Source: Cymbidium sinense (Eukaryota > Streptophyta > Magnoliopsida > Asparagales > Orchidaceae). Taken from it: a stretch of 64,000 bases of DNA. Under the pieces are notes generated by a model, which did not search any database, was not told the DNA's origin, and saw nothing but the letters and a program-made list of their open reading frames with translations. The stretch lies in assembly GCA_021442155.1 (NCBI GenBank), contig CM038216.1, positions 92,181,666 to 92,245,665 of the forward strand. Reading direction: 5' to 3'. Each line of letters opens with the position of its first letter. Position 1 is the first letter of the stretch. Shown one piece after another: positions 23,901-35,090 of this stretch. The position numbers and the translations under genes are program-made.

Positions 23901-25610
23901 GGTGCCTAGGTGGACCATTGGGAGAGTACCAAGTGGCCAAGAATTGGAAATGCCCACTTACATGGGTGATTTGCCTCATGTGATGCCCTTGACCTAATGG
24001 TAGAATGATCATATGACATTAGATTTGATTTGGCTATATTTGAAATGAGTCAAACGTGGGTTAGCCCAAATTTCAAGTCAATTGGACTTGATTTGGTTAC
24101 GTTTTGCTCAATTTAACTCATTTAGATCAAATTGGGTTAGGTTGGGTCAAGTTGAGCAATTGGTCAAATTAGGTCAAACTAAGGGTTTGGTTAAGTTCAT
24201 ATGATCATTTATGATGCTTTGGTTCAATTAGTTTGGTTTAGTTTGGCTTAGATTTGATTTTAGCTCATTTGAATTCATTTGGGTCAAATGAGTTAAGTTG
24301 ACCAATTTGATCAAATTCGCCAAATTGGCTTGGGTTAGGTGTTGTTTTTGGTTTAGTTGACCAATTGAAGATGATTGTAGGCTTTGGTTTTAATTAATTT
24401 AGATTTAATTTTGATTTAGGACAACTTGAACCTTTAGGTCAATTTGGGCTAAGTAGGTCAATTGGATTCAATTGGGTCCAATCATGGCTTTGGTCAAGTT
24501 CTACAATCAATTTGGAATGAACTTAAGCCATTGGTTGCAATCAATTTGGTTTATATTTTGACCCAATTTGGTATTTTAAGTCAATTTGGGTCAACTTGGT
24601 CAAGAGGGCCAATTGGGTTTGGTTTTAATTGAAGGTCAAGTCATATTCAAATATTGATTTTGATTTGGTATGAATCATTAGTTTCAAGGGATTTGGCTTA
24701 GGTTGTAATTTGATTAGTTTGAGTTCATATGGGTTAAGGGATTGACTTGGTCAAATGACCAAGTTGACTTGGTTTGACCCAATTTGTGATAATTGATCTA
24801 CCTAGGGCGATCAGCAATCATGATGGGAGTTTTGATAGGCTTAGTTCAATCAAATTTTGGTAGAATTAGAACTTGTCTCAAATAGGTCAAATTGGCCACT
24901 TTGGGTCAAGTGGACCAATTAGGTTTAGTTGGCTTGAGTTTTGATGATTTAAATGTATATTTTATTTAAATTTGTGAATATAATTGAAAATATGATTGAT
25001 TTGTGAGAAAATCAATTGAGTTTGACTTGATTTGGATTAAGATTTGGCCAAGTCCACGGGATAGGTCATATGGCTTAGGAAGGTTTTTGATTTAATTTGA
25101 TTTAGTTTTGATCACTTGAATATTGATTTGATTTATATTTAGGAAGATTATTGAAGATATAAATTGATTATGACAAAATCAATTGATTTTGGATTGATTT
25201 GGATTAAGATTTGGCTAAGTCCATGGGATAGGGTTATGACTTAAAGGTTTCAAGTTTGGATTTGATCAGCTTCAATCATTTGGTTTTGAATTTGGGTTTG
25301 GATTTGGAGTTGAATTTGATGTTTGAATTGAACTTGAGTTTTGGTTTTAGAAGGTGAACATGGATTGGATTTGGGTTGTAGGGTAGGTGGATTATCCTAA
25401 TGCTGCATAACCTAATCCTATGGTTAACCCATCTATGTTTAAGCTTAGGTTAAGTGTTTACCTAATTGTTAGAAGTGTCTTATGACTAGGAAGTCTTAGT
25501 GTCTAGAATACTCTAAGTCTAAGATGGGAAGATTGAATCCACACTCTAAAGTTAGGTCAAGGGGCCAGCTCCATAATGTTGCCCTTGGAGATAAATGATT
25601 GGGTACATCT
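23901..25610. repeat. Inserted repeat region, inverted relative to 62950-64000
   Basis: The stretch consists of overlapping variations on GGTCAAATTGGGTCAA and, at 24960 and 25150, a unit of GTGAATATA, GATTGATTT, AAAATCAATTGA and GATTTGGATTAAGATTTGG. The reverse complement of 63000-63560 carries the same words in the same order, including GTAGGGTAGG and AGAAGTGTCTTATGACTAG-like matches near 25390-25490. No coding potential is seen. Confidence 0.7.
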
Positions 25611-26285
25611 TTCAACACTTTATTCGGAGACCATGCATACATGAGAACAACATAGTTCCATCCTCTCTACATTAGTGTATGAAGTTCATGAGAGGTGGGA
25701 TCGTCTACTATGTAAAAGGAGATCTTAAGCCATTTACAGTTTACAAGGTCGACATATATGAGGATGCAACTTACCACCTCTCTCAAAATCAACAAGTCTA
25801 TTCTCGTGAACTTGGCTAAAGTTTGAAAATAAAAAAAAAAAGAAAAGAAAAAAAAGAAAAAAGAAATAGAAAAAGAAAAGAAAAGAGAAAATGAATAAAA
25901 AAAATAAAGGGAGCAGAATAGACTTAGGAGGAAGTGGAGCTTGACATTAGATAACACCTACATTTTGTTACTCCAAATTAGGTGAACGACGACCTCCACC
26001 CAGGGTAGGAGGTAGTCTCGGGTGGAAAACCTGGTTATTGGCCCCTCAATAGAATATATGTCCCGGTATCGAGTACACACACTATCCATATAGACCTAGA
26101 ATCAAGTTCATAGGATGAGTCTTATATGGTTAGCATAATCTAGCTCTTCTCGATGGATTCCCTTGGAGGTAACACTTGAGATAGTGATGATGATTGGGCT
26201 CAAAAGCAAAGCATAAGTGTATCAAGTCTATATGTGAAATAGTTAGTCATCAATTAGGAACCTTAGCTCTAACCCACTTTCCTCT
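25611..26285. other. Unassigned stretch with a purine-only tract
   Basis: A tract of A with scattered G covers about 25829-25915. Its reverse complement makes the 96-codon low-complexity minus-strand frame at 25667-25957, which is not a gene. The rest (for example 26040-26285) has broken frames with no motif that I recognise. Confidence 0.4.
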
Positions 26286-26900
26286 TAAAAGTTGAGGGTT
26301 TTGGTAGTTAAGGAAGCCTAAGTCATCCAGATGAAGACTCAGAGGTTCTATCTGGGAGCATCATCCTCAAGTCAAGAAGTTCATGTAGAACTCAAGGATG
26401 ATTCATATAAAGATTTTATAGAATTACCTTTTGATTGGTACTTGTCTTGTGTTCACAATTTAGCAAAGATAGGGTTAATCCCACACACATGGTCAAAGCA
26501 TAGGTCAGACTACTTTAAAAGAATATGGAAGAATAAATGAAAAAGCTCTTAATCAAGTTTGGGACTAGGATATGGTACAGTGGGTCTAATCGATGATGAT
26601 GATTACTACTTAGGCATTGCCAATCATTTGGAATATGATTAGTTATTTTCAAATCACATTAACTCATATGAGGAGGCTGCTTAAGAATCTTCAAATGATC
26701 CAGATGATTTTGAAGTCAAAGATGCACCATCAGAGTTCAAAGAAGAGATCAAGTCAACCATTGACAAGCTCAAGGAAATCAACTTAGGAACTGAAGAAGT
26801 TCTACACCTGACATAGATCAGTTCTTTGTTGAATGAAATTAAAATCAATGACTTAGTTAGGCTATTGATTGAGTTTAAGGATTGCATTGCATGGAGTTAT
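26286..26900 (+). pseudogene. E1 linker between protease and reverse transcriptase
   Basis: A plus-strand open piece at 26331-26540 (KTQRFYLGASSSSQEVHVELKDD) continues after stops with SSNDPDDFEVKD, EFKEEIKSTIDKLKEINLG and then LIEFKDCIAWSYEEMPRLVPD. The last segment is the region just before the RT fold in plant Tat/Athila-like gypsy polyproteins. From about 26645 it is alignable with E3 at 56970 onward, so E1 is rejoined here after the insert. Several stops show it is dead. Confidence 0.7.
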
Positions 26901-27740
26901 GAAGAGATGCCTAGATTGGTTCCTGATGTAATGGTCCATTAACTAGTAAACTAGCTAACCTATCAAGCAAGCTCCTAGAAGCATGCGATTAGACAAAGAA
27001 CAATAGGTCATTTATGAAGTCAAGAAATTGATTGATGAGGGCTTCATCCAGGAAGAAAAATACCCTACCTGGTTAGCTAGCATCATCCAGTAAAGAAAAA
27101 GAATGGCCATATTCACATATGCATCTATTTTATGGATTTAAATAAAGCATGTCCAAAAGATGAATTTCCTACCAATCCTAGAGCTGATTATCGACATTGC
27201 CTCATCTCATGCAGTCTTCTCTTTCATGGATGGCTCATCTAGATATAACCAAATAAAGGTGGCCCCTAAAGATATAAGAAACACTACTTTTAGAACCTCG
27301 AAAATTTATTGCTATGGTCATGTCTTTCACCTTAAAATGATGGTCACCAATGTACTATGACTTGAATCTTTGATGAACTCATTCATCATCAAGTTGAGTG
27401 CTATGTCGATGATCTCATGGTCAAAAGTAGAGAAAAGGAAGACCATCTCTTTCACTTGGGAGTAGTTTTTAAATAGTTAAGACAATTTAACCTCAAAATG
27501 AACCCCCTGAAGTGTGCATTAAGAGTAGCTTCAAAGAAATTCCTTGGGTTTATTGTTCGACACCAGAGAATCAAAATCGATCTAGAAAAGATCAAGGCGA
27601 TATTAAAAATGCCACCCCTAAAAGTTTAACTCAAAAATTCTAAAGGAAGTTGGCATATCTAAGATGATATATATCCAACTTATCGGAAGATGTCGACCAT
27701 TCTCACTCTTGTCAAAAGGATGGCAAGTTCAAGTGGGATG
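26901..27740 (+). pseudogene. E1 reverse transcriptase domain
   Basis: RNA-dependent DNA polymerase of the gypsy element. Visible pieces are KKKNGHIHICIYFMDLNKAC-like (RT block with PVKKKNG), FSFMDGSSRYNQIKVAP, and VECYVDDLMVKSREKEDHLF, whose catalytic YVDD codons are at 27402-27413. Then come FNLKMNPLKCALRVASKKF and GFIVRHQRIKIDLEKIKAI. A stretch that should carry the GLKNAGATYQRAM-type segment is shortened at about 27350-27365. Stops occur throughout. An inhibited, non-functional copy that matches E3 57230-58040 closely. Confidence 0.85.
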
Positions 27741-28650
27741 ACAAGTGTGAGCATCCTTCAAAGACATCGCATTACGATGGCTGCAGTTCTAATAGCCCTA
27801 TCCAGGCATTACTACTACTTGACACTACTAAGTTAGATGATTGCCCTTTGTTGGCCAAAGCCAATGACGAAGGGAATGAAAACACACTCTACTATGTCGA
27901 CCATCATCTAATCCCTCGAGGATAAGTATCCACCTAGAAGCATTTCCTACCTTTAATCCATGATCCTCTGAATTTGACATTACCTTGGTACTCAGTGTGG
28001 TGAAATGACAAGCACTAGCAAATTTCATAGCGACATACTTCCCTTGACTCTCCACTTTGATGTGATGAACAAATCATGAACTTAGGGGATACTAGCATTC
28101 ACCGCTGGGAGATGTACTTTGATGGTGCGGGTTCCTCTCAAAGAGGAGAAGAACCGCAATCTACTATTCCATGAAAGGAAGGGCTAGGAATAGTTCTCTT
28201 AACTCTAGACCATGATGTGATGAGATTCTCATATCATTTTTCCAATCTTTGCACCAATAATGAAGCTAAATATGAAGTTCTAATTGCTGGTCTAAAGTTA
28301 GCCATTACTCTAAGCATCCGAACATCAACATCTTGAGTTTCTTAGCCAATTATCAACCAAATGTTGGATCCTATAAGGTTATAAGGCCCAAGCTCTATCA
28401 CTACCATAAGTACACCACAGAGTTATTGGCCCAAATCCAGAAGGTTACCATTTATAAGATTCCTCAAAGAGAGAACACCATAGCATATGCTTTAGCTAAG
28501 CTTGCTAAGGAGTTGACATGTTTGGAGGATGAGTCCATATCAGTAAAGGTCCAAAATAGACAAGTCTTATCACTTATTGATATTGAACTCATGAAAAAGT
28601 ACTCTCTTGAAGGGGAGGTTGTCATTGCTAAGGGCGAGTTAGATTAAAGG
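27741..28650 (+). pseudogene. E1 RNase H region
   Basis: The RT-linked RNase H comes first (LLAKANDEGNENTLYY). A second, RNase HI-like domain starts at 28121 with FDGAGSSQRGEE and continues with DHDVMRFSYHF and CTNNEAKYEVLIAGLKLAI, the conserved D-G-A and E-A-x-Y-E blocks. The 28333-28647 open piece has ELLAQIQKVTIYKIPQREN and ALAKLAKELTCLEDESI, which leads to integrase. RNase H removes RNA from the RNA/DNA hybrid. A dual RNase H arrangement is known in Tat-type plant gypsy elements. Frameshifts are frequent. Confidence 0.8.
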
Positions 28651-29840
28651 CAACTATTCATGGATTACCTAAATAAAGGCAAACTACCTCAAGAGAAGTC
28701 CCAAGCCCATTAGATGTATAGAGAGCACTTTCCTCTTGTGGATGGTGTCTTGTATGTCGATAGTCTTTCGATCATATGTGGTTATGTTATTTAGACAAGC
28801 ATGAAGTAAGATCATGGCAGAGGTACACTGGATTATGGGGAGCCAACCGGTCCAAAGATGAAAGCCAATATCAAGAGACTAGGATACTACTGGCCATCAA
28901 TGATCAAAAATTGCATGGAAATAACTACATGATGCCAAAATGTTAAATACACAATGTGGTCCTACACCAACCACCTAACATTCTACATCCTAGATTGGCC
29001 TCATAATCATTTGAGTGTTGGGCTTCCGACATAGTGGGTATGATTGATCCTCATTCTTCCAAGGCTCATCAGCACATCTTAGATGCTACTGACTACTTTT
29101 CCAAATGGGTGAAGGCGATTACGCTTTCAGATAGGTCCACTTCGGCATGTGCTCTAGTTTTTAAGAACCATATTATATTAGTTTGAGTGCCTCAATGAAT
29201 TATATCGATAATGATTCATTCAGAGCATCGAGATCAACAACTTTTCTTGAGAACCGAGCATAGATTGGAGATATTCTACCATCAACTACCCGAGGGAAAA
29301 TGGATTAGTATAAGCCTTTAACAAAAATCTCATCCAAATATTGAATAAGACACCTGACAACAACAAGCGACAGTGGTATGAGCAATTAATTGAAACCTTG
29401 TGAGCCTACTACACCACATTTAGAACTCCAACTAAGTCTACTTCCTTCTCCTTAGTCTATTCATCCAAAGCCATTCTACCATTAGAACATCAACTCCCAT
29501 CACTAAGGATAGCTGTCGATAGCAAGATCATAATAGAGTAGAACACCAAGTTGCGGTTAGAAGAGCTGAAAGGTTTGGAGGAGAGATGCCTCTAGGCATG
29601 TCAAAACCTCAAGTTGAACAAATCTAAAATGATTCAAGCTCATAACAAGCTGGTCCATCCTAGAGCTTTTCAAGTAAGAGAGGTTATTTTGGTTCTAAAG
29701 AGACCGATTGTTGCCCATCTAAGATGGGAGGCAAGTTGAACCCACTTGGGGAAGCCCTTTTCTATAGAAGGCCTACCCAGGAGGATCTTATTAGCTTATT
29801 AATCATAAAGAGTAGGCTTCAATGCTTCAATGGGCTCTAC
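28651..29840 (+). pseudogene. E1 integrase region
   Basis: The zinc-binding N-terminal part shows MKANIKRLGYYWPSMIKNC. The catalytic core begins with WASDIVGMI (first Asp codon 29028-29030) and DATDYFSKWVKAI. Later pieces correspond to the region around the second Asp, PEGKW and the C-terminal GGKLNPLGEALF. Its role in a live element is joining cDNA to the chromosome. Stops in all frames and a missing second acidic motif make it inactive. It parallels 31550-32650 (E2b) and 59040-60250 (E3). Confidence 0.8.
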
Positions 29841-29961
29841 TTAAAATAATATAAATCATTTGAAAATAATTATTATCAATTAAAATTCTATTTTGAATTC
29901 GATCTCTTCCATATTGAAAGTATTCTTATTTGTGAATCCACCATGATGTGTTTAGGGTAGG

Positions 29962-29999
29962 TGTAAGGAACCCGAGGGTCAACAAAACTCCCTTCTAAA
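29962..29999 (+). repeat. E1 LTR start, broken after a few bases
   Basis: TGTAAGGAACC begins here after a purine-rich TTTAGGGTAGG, exactly as at 32760 and 60360. But the next bases (TCAACAAAACTCCCT) match the LTR-like region about 1.4 kb further in (61780-61797). So most of the LTR is deleted before the inverted array unit starts. Confidence 0.6.
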
Positions 30000-30267
30000 G
30001 ATAAATATAATTAAAAAAATAAAATAAACTCAAATTATTAAAAAAATAAACTAAATAAGCTAAATAAACCTAAACCTACTAATTTAGTTAATTAAAAAAA
30101 ACCACAACCTAAACCATAAAACTATCCTAAACTTAAACCTAATTAAACCTAATCCCTAAACCCTAAATCTAAAATAAAAAACCCTACCCACAAAACCCTA
30201 AATCCTAAAACCTAAACCATAAAACCTAAAACTTAAACCAAAACCTAAACCTAAACTAACTCTAAAC
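30000..30267 (-). repeat. Inverted array unit (CCCTAAA orientation)
   Basis: AAACCTAAACC, CCCTAAACCCTAAA and an inverted linker box (about 30074-30105, reverse complement TTTTTTTAATTAAC...AGTAGGTTTAGG) show a complete small array unit on the opposite strand from blocks I and II. It is joined to GRP6 in the same relative order as the other units. Confidence 0.85.
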
Positions 30268-30690
30268 TCTAAGAATAGGTAGAAATTGATGGAATGAACA
30301 TCCATGTAGCTTAGTCTAGATATGGCGGTGGAGAGAAGGTGGTGGTTATCATAATGGTGGGGGGGGATGGGCTCTTGGTGGATATGGAGGTGGTGAGAGT
30401 AGTGGCTATGGAGGTGGGAGGAGGATTAAAGTGGTTATGGTGGAGGAGAGATCGAGGAATGTTGATGAGATCTAAGAGAGGTGGGTGGTTGATGGAATTG
30501 GAGAAACTAAAGAATGGTCGATACGATCTGCTACTTATGGAACAATGTCTTTACAGTAGAAATGGTTTTACTTATGTAGGGTTTTTGATTTTCTCTATGG
30601 GTGTTTGTTTTTTGATCTATGTAACTGTGTCTTAGAAAACTTGGGGCACTACTTAGTTAATGAAATAAAAAAAAGAAAAATGCACTTTAC
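30268..30690 (+). pseudogene. GRP6: inverted copy of the glycine-rich RNA-binding protein gene fragment
   Basis: This is the plus-strand counterpart of GRP1-5. It starts in the RRM end (EIDGMNIHVA, consensus LDGRNITVN) and the SRYGGG region. It passes through GGYGGGESSGYGGGRR-type codons, which are out of frame in the 98-codon open piece at 30339-30635. It then reaches the 3' UTR with GTGTCTTAGAAAACTTGG and an A-rich end (GAAATAAAAAAAAGAAAAA). The next base belongs to gypsy copy E2b. It is the only copy with an opposite orientation and a long A-rich tail. Non-functional. Confidence 0.8.
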
Positions 30691-31500
30691 TACCTCTGTC
30701 GTCATATAATCCCTTCTGAGGCTAATTATCCACCCATTGAGAAGCATTGCCTAGCTTTAATCTTTGCATCCCAAAAGCTACAACACTACATGCTTCCTCA
30801 TAAGGTGAACTTAATCTCTAGGATCAATTCAATACAGTTTCTCATGACACAGCTGATGCTATCTAGATGGTTGGCATGATGGTCCATGATCCTCTTATAG
30901 TTTGACATTATATTTCTACCTTCTGTGCAGTGAAAGGACATGCACTAGCAGATTTCTTAGCAGCACACCCACTTTCAGCTGACTCTCTACTTAGTGATGA
31001 TATCCTCGATGAACAAATCATGAACTTAGGGGGTACTAGAATTCACCATTGGGAGATGTACTTTGATGGTGCGGCTTCCTCTCAAAGAGGAGAAGAATGA
31101 TAATTCCAAGAAAGGCGGGGTAGGAATAGTTCTCTTAACTCTGGACATGATGTGATGAGATTATCATCATCCAATCCATGCAATAACAAAGCGAATATGA
31201 GGCTTTGATTGTGAGTTAGTTACTCTAAGCATCCATAACATCAACATTTTTGGGATTCTCTTATGAACCAAATCATTGGGTCCTCTAAAGTTATAAAGCC
31301 CAAGCTCCATCACTACCAAGTACACCATAGACTTGTTGTCCCAAATCCCAGAGGTTACCATTTATAAAATTCCTCGAGGAGAGAATGTTGTAGCGCATAT
31401 TTTAGCCAAGCTTGTCAAGGAGTAGGTATATCCAGAGGATGAGTCCATATCAATAAAGTTTCAAAATAGATAAGTCTTATCTCTTATTGATGTTGAAAAT
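30672..31500 (+). pseudogene. E2b RNase H region (5'-truncated gypsy copy)
   Basis: The gypsy sequence starts inside the RT-linked RNase H at AATGCACTTTACTAC, which corresponds to 27885 in E1 and 58195 in E3. It gives NYPPIEKHCLALIFASQKL and HYMLPHKVNLISRIN. The RNase HI-like domain follows with FDGAASSQRGEE (Asp codon 31065) and then ITIYKIP-like and LAKLVKE-like pieces. Frames are broken repeatedly. A minus-strand frame at 31167-31361 is a shadow. It repeats the same gypsy interval as 27890-28650, in tandem and about 2.8 kb apart. Confidence 0.8.
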
Positions 31501-32650
31501 ACTCTCTTGAAGGGCAGGTTGACATTGCCAAAAGGATGAGGTTAGATTGGAGGCAACCATTCATGGATTACTTAAATAAAGGCAAAACTACCACAAGTCC
31601 CAAGCCCATTAGATGAAGCAATAGCACTTTCTATGTTGTTTTGGATGGTGGCTTATCGGTGGTATTTTGATCAAATGTCGTTATGTTGTTTAGACAAGCA
31701 CAAAGCCCATAAGATTATGACTGAGGTACACTCAAGATTATGTGGAGGCAATCGGTCAAAGATGAAAGCCAAGATCAAGATATTTGGATACTATTGGCCA
31801 TGATGATCAAAGATTATATGGATATGGCTAGGTGATGCCACCAATGTCAAATACAGTGTGGTCTACAACCACCCAACATACATCCAACATTGGCCTCATC
31901 ATGGTGTTTGAGTGTTGATGCGACATAATGAGTCTGATAAATTCTTATTCTTCTAGGGTCATAAGTTCATCTTAGCTGCTACTCATTACTTTTCCAAATG
32001 GGCAAAGGTAATTACACTTAGAGAGGTCACAACTCAGTATATACTCTAGTATTTTAGGAACCATATCATATATAGGTTCAGAGTGCCTTGATGAATTATA
32101 TCTGATAATGGTACTGCATTCAAGAGCACTAAGATCAACAACTTTGGCCTAAGACACAACATTGATTGAAGATATTCTACCATCAACTACCTGAGGGCAA
32201 ATGACTTAGCAGAAGCTTACAACAAAACTCCTTTCTCCTTAGTGTATGGGCCTGAAGCCATTCTACCATTAAAAGTTCAACTCTCATCTAAGGATAGCTA
32301 TGAGTAGCAAGATCACAATAGAGTAGAATGCCAAGTTGTGGTTAGAAGACCTCGAAACTTTGGAGGAGAGATGCCTACGGGCATGTCAAAACCTCGAGTT
32401 GTACAAAGCTAAAATGATTCAAGGTTATAATAAGTTGGTGTGTCCTAGAGCTTTTCAAGTAGGAGAGCTTATTTTAATTTTAAGGAGACTGATTGTTGCT
32501 TGTCGTAAGATGGGAGGCAAGTTTGAACCCACTTGCGAAGGCCCTTTTGCTGTAGAGAAGGCCTACCTAGGAGGATCTTATTAGCTTATTAATGATAAGG
32601 GAGAGCACCCCATGCTTTCAATTAATGGGCTCTACTTAAAGAAATATTAT
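31501..32650 (+). pseudogene. E2b integrase region with intact C-terminal piece
   Basis: Integrase of the gypsy element. The zinc-binding part (MKAKIKIFGYYWP-like, 31760-31830) precedes the core remnants FSKWAKVITL and RNHIIYRFRVP. The C-terminal part is open at 32336-32584: LEDLETLEERCLRACQNLEL, KAKMIQGYNKLVCPRAFQVG and GGKFEPTCEGPFAVEKAYLG. These match the C-terminal integrase region of Ty3/gypsy polyproteins. The frame then continues as SINGLYLKKYYK after a stop at 32582. Multiple indels upstream. Confidence 0.82.
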
Positions 32651-32759
32651 AAATCATGTTTAAAAATAATTATCATCAATGAAAATTCTATTTTGAAGAA
32701 TCTCTTCCATATTGAAAGTATTCTTTTTTGCGAATCAACCACGATGTGTTTAGGGTAGG
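32651..32759 (+). other. E2b 3' untranslated end and polypurine-like tract
   Basis: The sequence after integrase is conserved among E1, E2b and E3 (GAATC, CACGATGTGTTTAGGGTAGG) and ends in a G/A/T-rich tract immediately before TGTAAGGAACC. This is the expected place for a polypurine tract, though it is not a pure one. Confidence 0.55.
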
Positions 32760-35090
32760 TGTAAGGAACCCGAACGACATCCTATCCTTCATCGACATAA
32801 CACAAACACAAACTACACACAAACATATAAAATAAACAAATATCTTTTATCTTGGGCTAGTCTGAGTTAAGATAACACCCCTAGCGACACTCACTCAATA
32901 GCTGCTCTAGGTCGGGCTGACGTGCTACCCTACTAGTGTGTCACCCCTATGGTCTTCTTGCTTTGGTGAATATAATTCTGCTACACTTTCCTTCTTTATT
33001 TGGTCACTACACACTAATGAGCACCTCGTTAGTTTGGTAGGCCTTATCTTGATAAGCTACCTCATGTTGGCTTCATTTAAGAGGATGTGAGGCTATGCTT
33101 TCTTCTTGGATTAGCCTTCATGATCTATGGGTCAAGTATATTTAAGGTTTAGGATAAGTCCCAGCTCCTTCCTTCACATTTCAAGTAGGTCCAGTCCTTC
33201 CTGGCTCCGCTTAATAGTCACTCTAGGTCGATAGCATCTGTCTGTAAGACTATTCGATGGGTTCCACTTGAAAAGGTGTAAGCCTACATGCTTTCTTTCC
33301 ATATTGATCATTGCACACTGACTGACACCTTAGGTTGGTTGGTTCACACTATGTTGATGGATACGCATCTTGGATACACCATAGGTTGGTTGGTTCTCAC
33401 CTTGGATACACCACTCATGGTAGATGTAAGTCCGCTGCACTTTCTCCTTGAGTTGGTCACCGTACACCTATAAGCTTTCTTTTCCAGGGCTCAGGATAAT
33501 GCCCCTAGCAGCACCTCCCCTGTGGGCACTATATTTGGATCACATTCTTTTCGACCAAATTTAGACACTACCTAGGTTAATATTGGTTTAGACAGTTCTG
33601 CTTTCTTAGTAACCACCCCTGTGGTTGGAGAATCCATCCTATAGATGTGTAGATTCTCCCATGGTCCAATAAATCTGAGATAGGTCAAGGCCAATATAGC
33701 CCCTTCTCACTGTTGTCCCTCGCACACCAACAAGGTCCACATAAACATATAAATAAAATATATATCATGGATTAGGAGGACACCCTCGGTATCTTTTCCC
33801 ATGCAAGCATCTTATCTTTACGGTATGTACTCCTATAACGATTACTCTTGAGTTGATATAAGTCCCCAGTGGCATTCACTCAGTAGTCTCCCCTAAGTTA
33901 GATTTAATTTATTGTGCTACCAACAGGTCACCCCAGTGGTTGTTCCCTACTTTAGAAGATGCAAGTTTGCTATGCCTTCTTTCTAGCACAACCATTGCAC
34001 ATCAAAAGGAAACCCCTTAGGTGGCTAGCTCTACATGACTAGTAGACTATCCTTTGGATTTTATAAATCGAGATAGACGGATATATAGCCCTTTCTGGTG
34101 GGTCCATCACCGACTTGGTCCATAAATTAAATCTATCAAATTTGATTGAGCTCACATCCCCAGATATGCCCTCAATTCAAAATCAAACTAAATAAACCAT
34201 ATCAAATCACATGAAATTAAGATAAAATTAATCTTGGCTACTTTTGAGTTGACATAAGTCCCCGACATTTACTTTAGGTCGGTTTGATTTGTGCATCCAA
34301 TAGGTCACTTTAATGGTTGTTTCTTTCATTGGAAGATGTAAGTCTGCTATGCCTTCTTCCTAGCATAGCCGTTGCACATCGAAAGGCAATCCCTTAGGTT
34401 GGCTAGCTCTACCCCGCAACAGGTAGACTATCCCTTTGGATTTGTAAACTTCAGGTCGGTCAAGGATTATATAGCCCCTTCTCGGTGGGTCCAATGCACA
34501 CCGATAAGGTCCATATGTTAACTCAAATTAAATTAAACCCAATCTTTTCCCGGTGGAGTTAAATCATACCCTTCTCTCAATGTATTTATAAACAAGTCAA
34601 GCAAACAAATCAAACTCAAAACCAACCTCCCAGTAGGTGAATTAAACCAACTCCCGGTAGAGTCTAAATCAATGAAATCCAATCAAACTCCTTGGATACA
34701 TCCCCAAATAAATCTATGAAATCAAACTCAAATCCAAATCTCTAGCAAATAGCCTAAACTAACTTCCTTTGGATGGTTCATATACCCAATCCTGGCGGAC
34801 TGAGCTCATATCTCTAGCAGATATGCCTCCATAATGTTGATTTGATCTTAATCCTTGGTGGATTATAGATTCTTATCCCCAGCAGATCTTCTTTCCATAA
34901 ATCATATAATCAAATAAATTTTAAACCTTATCCCCAGTAGATTTTTTTTCTATGCCCTCGATATAGACCCTTCACATGTCATGTCTAATGCATATGTGAT
35001 CCCCTAGCGGATCTCCCTCCAAGTCCTTGACATGGAATTCTCATCAAATCTTATTTCTTCTCTTATGCACACATTTAATACCTCAACCAA
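32760..35090 (+). repeat. E2b LTR-like region with internal repeats
   Basis: It begins TGTAAGGAACC and has no coding potential. It contains at least two tandem subunits (about 33840-34140 and 34240-34520). Each runs through GAGTTGATATAAGTCCCC, TAGGTCACT, GATGTAAGTCTGCTATGCC, CCATTGCACATC, CCTTAGGTTGGCTAG and AGACTATCCCTTTGGATTT. From 34530 short CCCCAGTGGA-like motifs recur. The whole corresponds to 60360-62830 in E3. I call it LTR-like because the second LTR and the end are not defined. It could be a long 3' noncoding region plus LTR. Confidence 0.6.
34530..35030 (+). repeat. Cluster of CCC(C/T)AGYGGA motifs
   Basis: Variants such as CCCAGTAGGTGA, CCCGGTAGAGTC, CCTTGGTGGATT, CCCCAGCAGATC, CCCCAGTAGATT and CCCCTAGCGGATC recur roughly every 40-90 bases. 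The same cluster lies at 62510-62830. Confidence 0.6.

Noticed and set aside
25667..25957. A 96-codon minus-strand open frame
   Set aside because: It is the complement of a purine-only tract; the product is a run of Phe and Ser with no domain.
33288..33473. A 61-codon open frame in the E2b LTR-like region
   Set aside because: It arises from short internal repeats (GGTTGGTTGGTT-like), and the matching part of E3 is not open.
32760..35090. A precise LTR pair for the gypsy elements
   Set aside because: The TG start is consistent in three copies, but no matching CA end, primer-binding site or 5' LTR could be located in the window, so only an LTR-like region is claimed.
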